From contig JAFRUO010000023.1 in NCBI GenBank assembly GCA_017438845.1, positions 1 through 64,000 of the forward strand: a DNA stretch of 64,000 nucleotides. Reading direction: 5' to 3'. Every line of letters begins with the position of its first letter. Positions within the stretch are counted from its first letter, which is position 1. The translations under genes were made by a program, and so were the position numbers. Of this stretch, positions 38,432 through 47,744 are shown in pieces. Source of the stretch: Clostridia bacterium. Lineage in GTDB: Bacteria > Bacillota > Clostridia > Oscillospirales > Acutalibacteraceae. The notes below the pieces were generated by a model. That model ran no database searches and was not told where the DNA came from. It saw only the letters and a program-made list of their open reading frames with translations.

Positions 38432-39655
38432 ATGGATATATTAGAAGCAAAGGAACTGGTCATCAGAGCCGGTAAGGAGCTTCTCAAGGCGGGCATTATC
38501 GTCCGTACATGGGGAAACATTTCCTGCCGTATTTCGGACACCCAGTTTGTAATTACTCCTTCAGGTCTTGCTTATGAGGACCTTACCCCCGAGCAGATAG
38601 TCCTTGTTAATATTGAGGACTGCAGCTATGAGGGCGACATTAAGCCCTCAAGCGAAAAGGGAATCCATGCGGCGGCGTATAAGCTTCGTCCAGACGCAAA
38701 TTTCGTAATTCATACTCATCAGATGCAGGCGTCCGTTATAGGTGCGCTCGGCTTTGATATTAACTACGTTGCGCCCAAGAGTGCCGAGATCGTCGGCAAG
38801 GACGTACCGCTTGCTTCCTACGGACTTCCCGGCACGGGCAAGCTTCGTGAGGGCGTTATCGCCGCTATAAAGAGAACGGACTCAAAGGCTATACTTATGG
38901 CTCACCACGGTGCGCTCTGCGTAGGCGCAGACTATGACGAGGCGTTCAAGGTTGCAACAGAGCTTGAGTTAATCTGCGAGGACTGCCTTAAGAGAAAGTA
39001 CAACGACCTTACCGGTAAGGTTGCCGAAACCGTAGGCGAAATTGCTGACTTTATCGGCGACAAGCTGGCTTCTGCCAAGACCGCAAGCTGTCCGAAGGTT
39101 GACGTTTGCGACAGCGAAAGAGACGGTAGCGTTCTCAACATCAGCTCAGTTGACGGCGACGGCAAGATAGTCAGAATCGACATCAAGACCGGCGAGCTTG
39201 TTGCAGGCGACTGCTATCCCAACAGCGCAGAGCTTCACAGGGCTATTTACAAAAAGCGTGAGGATATTAACTACATTAAGCACAACACCTCTCCCGAGGT
39301 TATGGCAATGTCACGCAAGGGCAAGAAGATGAAGCCGTTACTTGACGACTTTGCTCAGCTTGTCGGCGTTACGGTTAAGCACGCCTTCTACAACCCCAAC
39401 AACACCCTCAAAACCTCAAAGAAGGTTGCGAAGGCACTCAAGGGCAGAAACGCAGTGCTTCTTGACGGCAACGGAGCTCTTTGCGTTGCAGGCAGCGAAT
39501 ACGACGCAGTTGCGGTTGATATGGTTATGGAGAAGGGCTGTAAGACTCAGGTCGGCGCAGACCTCTTCGGCACAGGCAAGCCGATTAACCCGATTGAAAC
39601 GCACCTTATGAGATTTATTTATCTTAAAAAGTATTCCAAGAAGGCTTCAAAATAA
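38432..39655 (+). CDS. Tandem-duplicated class II aldolase/adducin family protein
   Basis: A 407-residue protein that is twice the normal length of a class II aldolase. The first half (1 to about 195) has the zinc site HTHQ and MAHHGALCVG and the typical TWGNISCR start, so it may be active on a phosphorylated or free sugar. The second half (about 235-400) repeats the pattern: AIYKKREDINYIKHNTSPEV matches AAYKLRPDANFVIHTHQMQA, and AVLLDGNGALCVAGSEYDAV matches AILMAHHGALCVGADYDEAF. In it the metal-binding histidines are lost (HTHQ to KHNTS, HHG to GNG). It is cotranscribed with the aminotransferase upstream. Confidence 0.87.
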   Translation: MDILEAKELVIRAGKELLKAGIIVRTWGNISCRISDTQFVITPSGLAYEDLTPEQIVLVNIEDCSYEGDIKPSSEKGIHAAAYKLRPDANFVIHTHQMQASVIGALGFDINYVAPKSAEIVGKDVPLASYGLPGTGKLREGVIAAIKRTDSKAILMAHHGALCVGADYDEAFKVATELELICEDCLKRKYNDLTGKVAETVGEIADFIGDKLASAKTASCPKVDVCDSERDGSVLNISSVDGDGKIVRIDIKTGELVAGDCYPNSAELHRAIYKKREDINYIKHNTSPEVMAMSRKGKKMKPLLDDFAQLVGVTVKHAFYNPNNTLKTSKKVAKALKGRNAVLLDGNGALCVAGSEYDAVAVDMVMEKGCKTQVGADLFGTGKPINPIETHLMRFIYLKKYSKKASK

Positions 39656-39667
39656 TAGCATTAATTA

Positions 39668-39697
39668 AAAGCACCCGACTTTAAGGTCGGGTGCTTT
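39668..39697. terminator. Bidirectional terminator
   Basis: AAAGCACCCGAC-TTTAAG-GTCGGGTGCTTT lies between the plus-strand aldolase gene and the minus-strand cohesin/dockerin gene and can serve both. Confidence 0.85.
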
Positions 39698-39715
39698 GCT
39701 GTGTCTTGTTGTTTG

Positions 39716-40732
39716 TTAATTAATTCCGTTCATAGTCTTGTCAATATAGAACATATCGAAGGCGTCAACGGCTGTGTCCGAATTAAAGTCAGCCGACTGA
39801 CTGAAATAAGCGTTGCCGTCGGGCTCGGTGCCGTAGGCAATATTGAGTTTAACCGCCGAGTAGTCCTCAATTGTGCACTGACCGTCGCCGTTTACGTCGC
39901 CCTTGACTATGAGGGTATATTCCGAATAAACCGCGCCCTTGCCGTCCTTGACGGTTACGGTGTCGCCCGTGCCGTTGCCGCTTGAAAGAAAGCTTCCGTT
40001 TTTAACAGTGAAGTAGCCCGAAAGCGAGCCGACCGACGGCGAGGAGGGGACAATGGATAAAAGTCTGTTAATCTCGTCGATTTCAACCGAGTCGCCCTTG
40101 CTGATATAAGGCGCCGTTGCGGAAATGTTTACCGAAACGGTAGTGCCCGACAGGGTAACGTTTTCAACAACCTCGGCAAGCGAATCCGTTACAGCCGTGC
40201 CGCTTGAATTTTTTCCGAAGTAAAGCATGCCCTCGGGGGAAGCGGATTTCTTAAGCGATTTGGGGTTACAGAAAACATAGCTTGAGCCGCTGACATCTGC
40301 CTTGGCGGTAAGAGCGAAGCGGAGCACCGCCGTGTCGGAATATTTTGAGAGTGCAGCGTCCTTCCTTGCAACATAGACAAAGCCGACCGCACCGTATTTT
40401 TCCTGAGAAAGCCCCGAGTTTGCAAACAGACGGGTGTATTCGGATGATGAGGAGTCGACCGTGACCGCCCCGTCAATAAGCGCGGAAGCGCTGCTTAGCG
40501 TAAACTTTGAAGCGTCGTAATATACCGGTATGCCGACGGTGCTTGCGTAAAAGTCGGTTGTAATTTTTACGGTGAAGGTTACCGTGCCGCCGGGCGCAAC
40601 CTCCGTCTTGTCTGCGGCAAGCTTAACGGTTGCCCTGTCGCTGTTCGAAGCGGCAAAAAGCCCTACGGTAAGCGCGCCGACCGCAATTACAAGAGCAAGT
40701 ATTAAAGTTAAAGCCTTTTTGGAAAGTTTCAT
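39716..40732 (-). CDS. Secreted cohesin-like protein with C-terminal dockerin
   Basis: A 338-residue exported protein. Signal peptide MKLSKKALTLILALVIAVGA, then a cohesin-like domain (about 32-200; ATVKLAADKTEVAPGGTVTF, GIPVYYDASKFTLSS, DTAVLRFALTAKADVSGSS). An unassigned segment follows (about 205-270), then a dockerin (about 275-338; KGDVNGDGQCTIEDYSAVKL and DFNSDTAVDAFDMFYIDKT) with two well-formed calcium loops. It shares architecture with the 33179-34294 protein. Both ends could make protein contacts, so it may be an adaptor in a surface complex. Start follows AAAGGT; an extended -10 (TGCTACAAT) lies upstream on the minus strand. Confidence 0.82.
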   Translation of the reverse strand: MKLSKKALTLILALVIAVGALTVGLFAASNSDRATVKLAADKTEVAPGGTVTFTVKITTDFYASTVGIPVYYDASKFTLSSASALIDGAVTVDSSSSEYTRLFANSGLSQEKYGAVGFVYVARKDAALSKYSDTAVLRFALTAKADVSGSSYVFCNPKSLKKSASPEGMLYFGKNSSGTAVTDSLAEVVENVTLSGTTVSVNISATAPYISKGDSVEIDEINRLLSIVPSSPSVGSLSGYFTVKNGSFLSSGNGTGDTVTVKDGKGAVYSEYTLIVKGDVNGDGQCTIEDYSAVKLNIAYGTEPDGNAYFSQSADFNSDTAVDAFDMFYIDKTMNGIN

Positions 40733-40911
40733 TTTATCTACCTTTTTATTGTTTGTCGTTTTCAGCGTATCTATTGTAGCATATTAAAGACCTTTTGAAA
40801 AGGAAAATTTACAATTTTTAAAAATATGTCAAAAACAAGACTTGCAACGAATGACAACGCCGTGTGTTCAATTTATGCTTCGTACTCACCGCAGGCGACG
40901 GCGACCTTCAA

Positions 40912-40944
40912 ACGAAACAAAACACCCGACCTTGACAGTCGGGT
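40912..40944 (-). terminator. Rho-independent terminator of the 40964-42736 gene
   Basis: Minus strand CACCCGAC-TGTCAAG-GTCGGGTG followed by TTTTGTTT. The hairpin resembles the one at 39668 (shared CACCCGAC/GTCGGGTG stem). Confidence 0.8.
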
Positions 40945-40963
40945 GAGTTGATTAACTTAAAGT

Positions 40964-42736
40964 TTATTTGAGCGAAGCGGCTTCGATTATATCTCCCTTT
41001 GCGTCTTCGGCGACGGTGAGGGTTACGCTGTCGCCTACGTTGAGAATAACGACCTTTTCCGCATTGGCTACGCCGAGCTTGTAGAAGGCTTCGGAGGAGT
41101 CAAGCTTGAGGTAGAAATAGGTTTCGCCGCCGGTTACAACCGAACGGATTTCGTTTATTTTACCGCTTATTTCTTTAACGGAGCTTTGCTGCGCCGCTTC
41201 CTCGTTCATGGAGTCAATGTCGATTTCAACGTTTACACCGCTTCCCTTCAGCTCTTTTGCATAGTCCTCGGTGCACTGGCTGAGGGTGGCTCCGATGCCG
41301 ACTATTGTCGACTGCTTGACATTGACCATCGCGTACATTTTAACAAGCTCGCTCGAATCCTTGAGCGCAACGAAATAGGTAGGCTCGCCGCTGATGTTGA
41401 GAAGCAACGGGAAGGTGGCGTTGTAGCTGTACTGCTGAACCTTACCTTCGGCAGAGGTCATCGCCTTGTTTTCAAGCGCGCCCGAAATCGGGTAATACTT
41501 GGTTTCCTTTGTCCTCTGGTTAAGAAGCACGAAGCCGATAATCGACTCGTCCGAGCTTATTGAGGTTACGCCCGTATACATATATACGTCGTCGTTGAGG
41601 GCGAGGTAGTTGTATCCGGAGCTGGTGATTTTAACGCCTTCCTGACCGATTATTGAGTTGATAAAGCCGCCGTTGAGCTTGCCGTAATAGTTGTACTGCT
41701 CGTCAAGAATTGAAGCGGAGTAAACCCTGTCAATCCACTGCCATTCCTCGTCCGTGACAAACTCCTCGGTGGGAAGCTTTGTCTTGCCGTCAAGGCTTGT
41801 TGAAACAATCTGACAGCTTCCGTCAATTGCGTTTACAACAATTGCGCCGATAACGTCCGTTCCGCCGAAAAGACCGATTTTCTTGTCGAGAACCGGTACT
41901 ATCCAGAAGGGCTTGCCCTCCTCGTCAATTTCAAAGCTCGGCTCGTCGAAAATATAGGTCGGGTACCTGAAACGCAGATGTCTTAAAACGTACCTGTTAA
42001 GGTATTCCGCAGGGGAATATTTCATGCCGCTTTCAAGTCTTACAATTTCGCTCTTCTGCGTTGTCATATCGACGATAATGTACGCAGGAAGACCCTCTCC
42101 CGTGTTCTTGAACCATTTAAAGACGTCGCCGTAGGCAAGGGAGTAAACTCTTACGGGGGTGTTTTTGTAGTTAATCTGAGTTGAATAGTTTGAAACCACG
42201 AACTGCGAAACCATGTCGGAAAGGTCGCCGAGCGTTCTTACCGCAAGGCTGTTTGCCGACGAGGAGTCGAGGGTGGGAACGCTTGAAAAGTCGATTTCCG
42301 CAACGTCTGCGGAGAAGTCGCCGTCCTCAACGGTAATAAGGTGAGAGTAGGAGTTTGCCCTGAAAACCTGCACGCCCGCAATATAGCCGATTAAGGCGAC
42401 AACTGCCAGCACGCCGATTATAATACCGGGGATCCTTGCTCTTTTCTTGATATAGGGGGTGTATTCGGGGTGCGTAGCAACCTTTGAGGTAAAGGCTGTA
42501 AGCGCAAGGTAAATCAGACAAACCAGCCCGACATACATATAAAGCTCAATTGATTTCGGGTTGAGCGCGGGAATCATTACATAATACGCAATTGCGCCGA
42601 AAACAACGGTCAGCAGAATATTCACAATGATTTTCCTTGCCGCATTTCTCGGAGGAATGTATACCTCCTTGACGGCTTCCTCGTCGCCCTCGGATTTTTT
42701 CCTGCCCTTTTTGAAGTCAACATTGATAGGGTCCAT
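40964..42736 (-). CDS. Large membrane protein with extracellular domain, unknown function
   Basis: A 590-residue protein. A charged cytosolic N-terminus (1 to about 32) is followed by three transmembrane helices (IIVNILLTVVFGAIAYYVMI, IELYMYVGLVCLIYLALTAF, IPGIIIGVLAVVALIGYIAG; about 35-125). Residues about 130-590 form a soluble region, probably outside, with VYSLAYGDVFKWFKNTGEGL, AYIIVDMTTQKSEIVRLESG and a C-terminal OB-like module (EISGKINEIRSVVTGGETYF, NVGDSVTLTV). I do not recognise a named family. Start follows AAAGGAG. It is transcribed alone, with its own terminator, between two unrelated genes. Confidence 0.7.
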   Translation of the reverse strand: MDPINVDFKKGRKKSEGDEEAVKEVYIPPRNAARKIIVNILLTVVFGAIAYYVMIPALNPKSIELYMYVGLVCLIYLALTAFTSKVATHPEYTPYIKKRARIPGIIIGVLAVVALIGYIAGVQVFRANSYSHLITVEDGDFSADVAEIDFSSVPTLDSSSANSLAVRTLGDLSDMVSQFVVSNYSTQINYKNTPVRVYSLAYGDVFKWFKNTGEGLPAYIIVDMTTQKSEIVRLESGMKYSPAEYLNRYVLRHLRFRYPTYIFDEPSFEIDEEGKPFWIVPVLDKKIGLFGGTDVIGAIVVNAIDGSCQIVSTSLDGKTKLPTEEFVTDEEWQWIDRVYSASILDEQYNYYGKLNGGFINSIIGQEGVKITSSGYNYLALNDDVYMYTGVTSISSDESIIGFVLLNQRTKETKYYPISGALENKAMTSAEGKVQQYSYNATFPLLLNISGEPTYFVALKDSSELVKMYAMVNVKQSTIVGIGATLSQCTEDYAKELKGSGVNVEIDIDSMNEEAAQQSSVKEISGKINEIRSVVTGGETYFYLKLDSSEAFYKLGVANAEKVVILNVGDSVTLTVAEDAKGDIIEAASLK

Positions 42737-42799
42737 TATAACAACTCCTTTACGGTTGATGTATTTAGTATATCCTATTTACCCGGTTAATGCAAGCGC

Positions 42800-43522
42800 T
42801 CAGATGACAATACCGCCGTTTACCGCAAGCACCTGCCCCGTAATATATGAGGCGCCCTCCGAAGAAAGGAAGGCGACTGCGTCCGCAACGTCCTGCGGCG
42901 TGCCGAGCCTGCCGAGCGGTATTTCCTGCCGCAGCTGTTCAAGCTCCGCCTGCGAAAAACCGGAGAGCATATCCGTGCTTATAACGCCCGGGGCTACGGC
43001 GTTTACGGTAATCCCCGACGGCGCAAGCTCCTTTGCAAGAGCCTTCGTAAGCCCGATAACTCCCGCCTTGGCGGCAGAATAGTGCACCTCGCAGGAAGCG
43101 CCCGTCTGCCCCCACATGGAACTGACGTTAATTATTTTTCCCTCTTTTTTTCTTACCATTTCGGGAATAACCGCACGGCACATATTGAACACGCCCGTAA
43201 GGTTTGTGCCGAGCATATGATTCCAATCGCTGTCGGTAATGTCCGTAAAAAGCTTTTGCTGAGCAATGCCTGCATTACAAACCAGCAGGTCGATTCTTCC
43301 GAAATCCTCTTTAATTTTTTTGGTGGTGAGGTTGACCGCCTCGGGGTCTGACACATCGCAGCAGTAGCAACGGCTGTCGTTTTTAAGCTCCGCCGCAAGG
43401 CTCTGTGCGGCTTCCCCTTCTTTTTTGTAAATAAGCGCCGTCTGCCAGCCGTCGGCGTCAAGCCTTCGGGCAACGGCTTTTCCGATGCCTCTCGACGCAC
43501 CGGTTATAACAGCAAGCTTCAA
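42800..43522 (-). CDS. SDR family oxidoreductase, FabG-like (3-oxoacyl-ACP reductase type)
   Basis: A 240-residue NAD(P)-dependent short-chain dehydrogenase. The cofactor motif TGASRGIGKAVARRL is at about 7-21, NAG at about 84-86, the catalytic Ser in NVSSMWG, and the YxxxK motif YSAAK at about 149-153, then NAVAPGVISTDM. The sequence is close to FabG enzymes that reduce 3-oxoacyl-ACP, but SDR substrates are not predictable from this alone. A TTG start at 43522 with a weak GAGGCGGTGA is the best start. It is divergent from the SCP2-aminotransferase-transketolase operon and could belong to the same pathway. Confidence 0.88.
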   Translation of the reverse strand: MKLAVITGASRGIGKAVARRLDADGWQTALIYKKEGEAAQSLAAELKNDSRCYCCDVSDPEAVNLTTKKIKEDFGRIDLLVCNAGIAQQKLFTDITDSDWNHMLGTNLTGVFNMCRAVIPEMVRKKEGKIINVSSMWGQTGASCEVHYSAAKAGVIGLTKALAKELAPSGITVNAVAPGVISTDMLSGFSQAELEQLRQEIPLGRLGTPQDVADAVAFLSSEGASYITGQVLAVNGGIVI

Positions 43523-43658
43523 AAAATCACCGCCTCTTTTAAGCTACGGATATTCTACCATAAACCGAAGAAAAAATACAGAGAAATATTTAAAAAATAT
43601 GCGCATGCTTTTTAGTTGATTTTTAATAATATTTTTTTAAAAACAGGCGGATGATTTG

Positions 43659-43687
43659 TTGACTTTATATGATATTTTTGATATTAT
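43659..43687 (+). promoter_or_regulatory. Sigma-A promoter of the SCP2/aminotransferase/transketolase operon
   Basis: TTGACT (43659-43664), 17-bp spacer, TATTAT (43682-43687), 53 bases before the first start codon. Confidence 0.75.
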
Positions 43688-43740
43688 TAATTTGGCATAA
43701 CCAAACGCGTTTATCGTATCACAATTAAGGAGGAATTATC

Positions 43741-44502
43741 GTGACTGACCAAAAAACGATGGCATACCTCAATATGTATGCCGTACTCGGTACGCTTGAA
43801 AACCTGTGCGAGCTTGATTCCGAGTCAGTTAAAATTATTTCGGGGCTCAAAAAGCCGATTTCGCTTTGCTTTGATGTAAAGGACGGCCCTGCAGCAACGC
43901 TCACCTTTTCTTCAAGGGGCTGCAGAATGGAGGACGGTGTAAGAGAATGCGACATCAAAATCCCCGTTTCATCCTGCGAAAAGTTTAACCAAATCATCGA
44001 CGGAACGGTAACCCCCGTACCCTCAAAGGGCTTTGCAAAAATAGGCTTCCTTTTAAAAACCTTTACCGCCCTTACCGACAGGCTTTCGGCGCTTATGAGG
44101 CCGTCGGAGGAGGACCTTAAGGACAGAGCCTTCTTTGAGCTTTCGACAACGCTCACGTTTTACACAATCGCCGTAGCGCTCGCCCAGATAGGCAACCGTG
44201 ACGAAATCGGAAAGCACAGCGCCTCGTATATGGTGGACGGCGATATTCATTTCGGTATCGGCGACAGCATTGCCGCAACTCTCAGGGTTAAGGACCACCA
44301 CCTTGTAACCATCAAAAAGGCTCCCGAAAAGCCGAGGGCAATTATGAAATTTAAGGACCTTGACCTTGCCGCCGCACTCTTTAACGGCACCGCAAACGCC
44401 CTCGAATGCGTATGCAACGGCTCAATTGAAATTCACGGCATGGCTTCCATGATAGACAACATGAACAGGCTTCTCGACAGAGTTGCTCTTTATTTAGGCT
44501 GA
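43741..44502 (+). CDS. SCP2 sterol-transfer-like protein
   Basis: A 253-residue cytosolic protein with no signal peptide. The C-terminal part (about 155-250; SASYMVDGDIHFGIGDSIAA, PRAIMKFKDLDLAAALFNGT, NGSIEIHGMASMIDNMNRLL) has the beta-alpha pattern of SCP2-type lipid-binding domains. The N-terminal part has a weakly similar half (about 40-115; ISLCFDVKDGPAATLTFSS), so two SCP2-like folds may be present. SCP2 domains bind hydrophobic ligands or act as carriers for enzyme partners. GTG start after AAGGAGG. It is first of five genes, and a related protein ends the operon. Confidence 0.72.
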   Translation: MTDQKTMAYLNMYAVLGTLENLCELDSESVKIISGLKKPISLCFDVKDGPAATLTFSSRGCRMEDGVRECDIKIPVSSCEKFNQIIDGTVTPVPSKGFAKIGFLLKTFTALTDRLSALMRPSEEDLKDRAFFELSTTLTFYTIAVALAQIGNRDEIGKHSASYMVDGDIHFGIGDSIAATLRVKDHHLVTIKKAPEKPRAIMKFKDLDLAAALFNGTANALECVCNGSIEIHGMASMIDNMNRLLDRVALYLG

Positions 44503-44515
44503 GGAGGGAAAGACT

Positions 44516-45781
44516 ATGAGTAAATATCCTGTTTACAATCATGAAAAGGGCAGAGAGTGCTTTGACAGAGCATTAAAGGTTATCCCTGCCGGTATCTACG
44601 GTCATTTAGGCCCCTCCGAGGGACTTTGGATTCCGATTGAGAAATGGCCCTTCTACTCCGAAAAGGCTCAGGGCTCATATTTCTGGGACCTTGACGGAAA
44701 CAAATATATCGACTATATGTGCGCCTACGGACCAAACGTGCTCGGCTACAACGACCCCGACGTTGACAAGGCGGCAATGAAGCAGCTCAAGCTCGGCAAC
44801 TGCACAACCGCACCGTCAAAGGTAATGGTTGAATGCGCCGAGAAACTCGTTGACACCGTCGCCTCGGCTGACTGGGCTTTCTTCTGCAAGAACGGCTCGG
44901 ACACGACAACGCTTGCGGTAATGACCGCAAGAGCGCACACGCATAAGAGAAAAATCATCTTCTTAAAGGGCTATTATCACGGAGATTTCCAGTGGGCTCA
45001 AAAAATCGACTACCCCGGCATTCTTCCCGAGGACGTCTGCCACAACCTCGTTGCTCCCTGGTTCGACATTGATGCGCTCCAGAGACTTTATGACGAGAAT
45101 GACGGCGACATCGCAGGCCTTATCGCACAGCCCTACGACCACGGCAATTTCTACGACAACGTTCCCGCAAATCAGGAATACTGGAAGGGCGTCAGGAAAT
45201 GGTGCGACGACCACGGCGTAGTTCTTATTTTCGACGACGTTCGCGCCGGCTTCCGTCTTGACATTCAGGGAAGCGACCACTATTACGGCATTAAGGCGGA
45301 CCTTATCTGCTTCTGCAAGGCGCTTGCAAACGGCTATAATATGTCGGCTCTTTGCGGCGGCGAGCATATGAAAAATACGGTTTCGGGCATGACCTACACG
45401 GGCTCGTACTGGATGAGCGCGGTTCCCTTTGCGGCGTGCATAGCCTGTATTGACAAAATGAAGAAGCTCGACATTCCCACCATGTTCAGAAAGCTCGGCA
45501 CCGAGCTTACCGACGGTTTCAAGGCGGCGGCGCAAAACAACGGCTTTGACCTCGTGGTTTCGGGCGAGCCTGCGCTGTTCTACCTGAGAATTGCGAACGA
45601 TGACAGCCTTATGCTTCATCAGGAATGGGTTGCGGAGTGCGTTTGCAGAGGACTTTTCCTCGCTTCTCACCACAATCACTTTATCAACGCTTCGCTTACC
45701 GAGGACGACATCAAGCTGTCAATCGACATCGCTGAGGACGCCTTCAACGAGGTAAGAAAGAATCATCCGGAATTAAGATAA
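44516..45781 (+). CDS. Class III aminotransferase, second copy
   Basis: A 421-residue fold-type I PLP enzyme. Motifs: YFWDLDGNKYIDYMCAYGPN, FCKNGSDTTTLAVMTARAHT, LIFDDVRAGFR with the cofactor aspartate, and the Schiff-base lysine in CFCKALANGYNM (about residue 270). It is of the same family as 36891-38372 but shorter and with distinct active-site loops (HGDFQWAQ). It starts 13 bases after the SCP2-like gene. Its likely reaction is transfer of an amino group to an aldehyde or ketone; next to a transketolase that generates keto sugars, an aminodeoxy sugar or similar product is possible. Confidence 0.9.
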   Translation: MSKYPVYNHEKGRECFDRALKVIPAGIYGHLGPSEGLWIPIEKWPFYSEKAQGSYFWDLDGNKYIDYMCAYGPNVLGYNDPDVDKAAMKQLKLGNCTTAPSKVMVECAEKLVDTVASADWAFFCKNGSDTTTLAVMTARAHTHKRKIIFLKGYYHGDFQWAQKIDYPGILPEDVCHNLVAPWFDIDALQRLYDENDGDIAGLIAQPYDHGNFYDNVPANQEYWKGVRKWCDDHGVVLIFDDVRAGFRLDIQGSDHYYGIKADLICFCKALANGYNMSALCGGEHMKNTVSGMTYTGSYWMSAVPFAACIACIDKMKKLDIPTMFRKLGTELTDGFKAAAQNNGFDLVVSGEPALFYLRIANDDSLMLHQEWVAECVCRGLFLASHHNHFINASLTEDDIKLSIDIAEDAFNEVRKNHPELR

Positions 45782-45809
45782 AAAACCACACATAAAGGGA
45801 GGATCTTAT

Positions 45810-46691
45810 ATGGCTAATTTACCTAAACAGGAATGGCTTGCGCTTGAGAAGAAAGCTTTTGAACTCCGCAAGCTCTGCCTTCAGACCACCGACTGGGCAG
45901 GCTCGGGTCATATCGGCGGAGGCCTGAGCGTACTTGACCTTTTGACGGTGCTTTATCACAAGTACCTCAATATCAGGGTTGACGAGCCTAAATGGGAGGA
46001 CAGAGACCGCTTTATCCTCAGTAAGGGCCACGCCGCTATCGCTTACGCTCCCGTGCTTTGCGACAAGGGCTTTAACGACCCCGAAATGCTCAAGACCTTT
46101 AACCTTACCGGTTCAATGATGGGCATGCACCTTGACTCAAACAAGGTTGTCGGCGTTGACGCTTCAACGGGCTCGCTCGGTCACGGCGTTTCAATTGCGG
46201 CAGGCACTGCGCTTGCGGCAAGAATTTTAGGCAAGGATTACCTTACCTATGTTGTTACCGGTGACGGAGAGCTCGGAGAGGGCTCGAACTGGGAAGGCTT
46301 TATGACCATTAACCACTACGAGCTTTCAAACTGTATCGTGTTTATCGACCGTAACCACTGTATGATAGACGGACCTACCGAGGAGGTTATGAAATTAGAG
46401 CCCCTTGCGGACAAAATGACCGCCTTCGGCTTCAATACAATAGTTGTAGACGGCAACAATATCGGCGAGCTTTGCGACGCTATTGATGTTGCTATCGGCC
46501 GCTCCAAGGAAAAGTGCAGCCCCACCTGCATCCTTATGGATACGCAGAAGGGCGCAGGTATCAAGGACATAGCCGGCGACTATCACTGTCACTATATGGC
46601 TCTTGACGAGGAGACCTTCAACAGGTTCAATGCTCAGCTTGAAGAGGACTACAAGGCACGTTGCGAGAGAGCGGAAAAGGAGGGTAAATAA
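45810..46691 (+). CDS. Transketolase, N-terminal (thiamine diphosphate-binding) subunit
   Basis: A 293-residue split transketolase subunit. The family N-terminal region GSGHIGGGLSVLDLLTVLYH and the ThDP/metal motif VTGDGELGEGSNWEGF (about 148-163) are intact. The partner C-terminal subunit follows after 2 bases. Together they would transfer a two-carbon ketol unit between sugar phosphates. Split forms are common in Clostridia and Archaea and some act in dedicated pathways instead of the pentose phosphate pathway. It follows an aminotransferase rather than pentose phosphate genes. Confidence 0.93.
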   Translation: MANLPKQEWLALEKKAFELRKLCLQTTDWAGSGHIGGGLSVLDLLTVLYHKYLNIRVDEPKWEDRDRFILSKGHAAIAYAPVLCDKGFNDPEMLKTFNLTGSMMGMHLDSNKVVGVDASTGSLGHGVSIAAGTALAARILGKDYLTYVVTGDGELGEGSNWEGFMTINHYELSNCIVFIDRNHCMIDGPTEEVMKLEPLADKMTAFGFNTIVVDGNNIGELCDAIDVAIGRSKEKCSPTCILMDTQKGAGIKDIAGDYHCHYMALDEETFNRFNAQLEEDYKARCERAEKEGK

Positions 46692-46693
46692 TT

Positions 46694-47704
46694 ATGGCAG
46701 GCGGATTTGTATATAACGCGATAGATCAGACAGAGGTTGCTACCGCTGAAATTTACGGCAAGGCACTTGCTGACATTATTTTAAGGGACCCCAAGGTTGT
46801 AGCTATCACAGCCGACCTTGCAAAATCGACTAAGCTCGGCGACGTACTCAAGGTTTGCCCCGAAAGGGTTATCAACGTCGGTATTGCCGAGCAGGATATG
46901 TTCGGCGTTGCCGCAGGTATGGCGAGGGCAGGCTGTATCCCGTTCCTTTCGGGCTTCTCGGCTTTCACCTCGATGAGAGCCTGCGACCAGCTTCATACCG
47001 ACATCTGCTATCAGAATGTCAACGCTAAAATAATCGCCACCCATGCGGGCACCTCCTTCGGTCAGGCGGGCTCAACGCACCACGCTATCGTTGACCTTGC
47101 AATCACGAGGGCAATGCCCAACCTTACGGTAATCGTACCTGCGGACGGCTTTGAAACCGCAAATGCGGTAAACGCCGCATACGACAACTACGGCCCGTAT
47201 TACATCCGTATTAACCGCGGCTTCGACCGTGTGCTTTATGACAGTCAGGACTACGGATTCGAGGTCGGCAAGGCTGTTGAAGTGCATCCCGGCACCGACA
47301 TCACCGTTATCGCCTGCGGAAGCTGTGTTTTCCAGGCGAGAGAGGCGGCTAACTTCCTTGAAAATTCCGACGGCTTGAAGGTAAGGGTTCTCAATATGCA
47401 CACCATTAAACCGATTGACAGGGAAGCAATTCTCAAGGCGGTTATGGACACCAGAAGAATTATCACCGTTGAGGACCACTCCGTAATCGGCGGCCTCGGC
47501 TCAGCCGTGGCGGAGGTTATGGCGGAAGCCGGCAAGGGCTGCGCGTTCAAGCGTCTCGGTCATCAGGATAAGTTTGCGCCCATAGGACTTCACGAGGACA
47601 TTATGTCCGAGGTCGGCATCGACGCCAACGGCATTATCGCCGCAGTGCGTGAGGTTATGCAGGCGGACTTTGAAGAGGACGACAACTGGGACGACGATGT
47701 ATAA
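46694..47704 (+). CDS. Transketolase, C-terminal subunit
   Basis: A 336-residue subunit with the pyrimidine-binding domain (about 15-190; VGIAEQDMFGVAAGMARAG carries the catalytic-type glutamate, THAGTSFGQAGSTHHAIVDL) and the transketolase C-terminal domain (about 200-315; ITVEDHSVIGGLGSAVAEVM). It ends in an acidic tail EEDDNWDDDV. It forms a heteromer with the 45810-46691 product. The gap of 2 bases suggests stoichiometric coupled translation. Confidence 0.93.
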   Translation: MAGGFVYNAIDQTEVATAEIYGKALADIILRDPKVVAITADLAKSTKLGDVLKVCPERVINVGIAEQDMFGVAAGMARAGCIPFLSGFSAFTSMRACDQLHTDICYQNVNAKIIATHAGTSFGQAGSTHHAIVDLAITRAMPNLTVIVPADGFETANAVNAAYDNYGPYYIRINRGFDRVLYDSQDYGFEVGKAVEVHPGTDITVIACGSCVFQAREAANFLENSDGLKVRVLNMHTIKPIDREAILKAVMDTRRIITVEDHSVIGGLGSAVAEVMAEAGKGCAFKRLGHQDKFAPIGLHEDIMSEVGIDANGIIAAVREVMQADFEEDDNWDDDV

Positions 47705-47744
47705 TTAAAAGTCGGAATTGTATATCGGAAAGTGAGTTGATTTT

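Noticed and set aside
44963..45679. 238-residue open frame on the minus strand
   Set aside because: It lies wholly antisense to the aminotransferase gene at 44516-45781. Its composition follows that gene's codon phase, and it has no ribosome binding site or domain.
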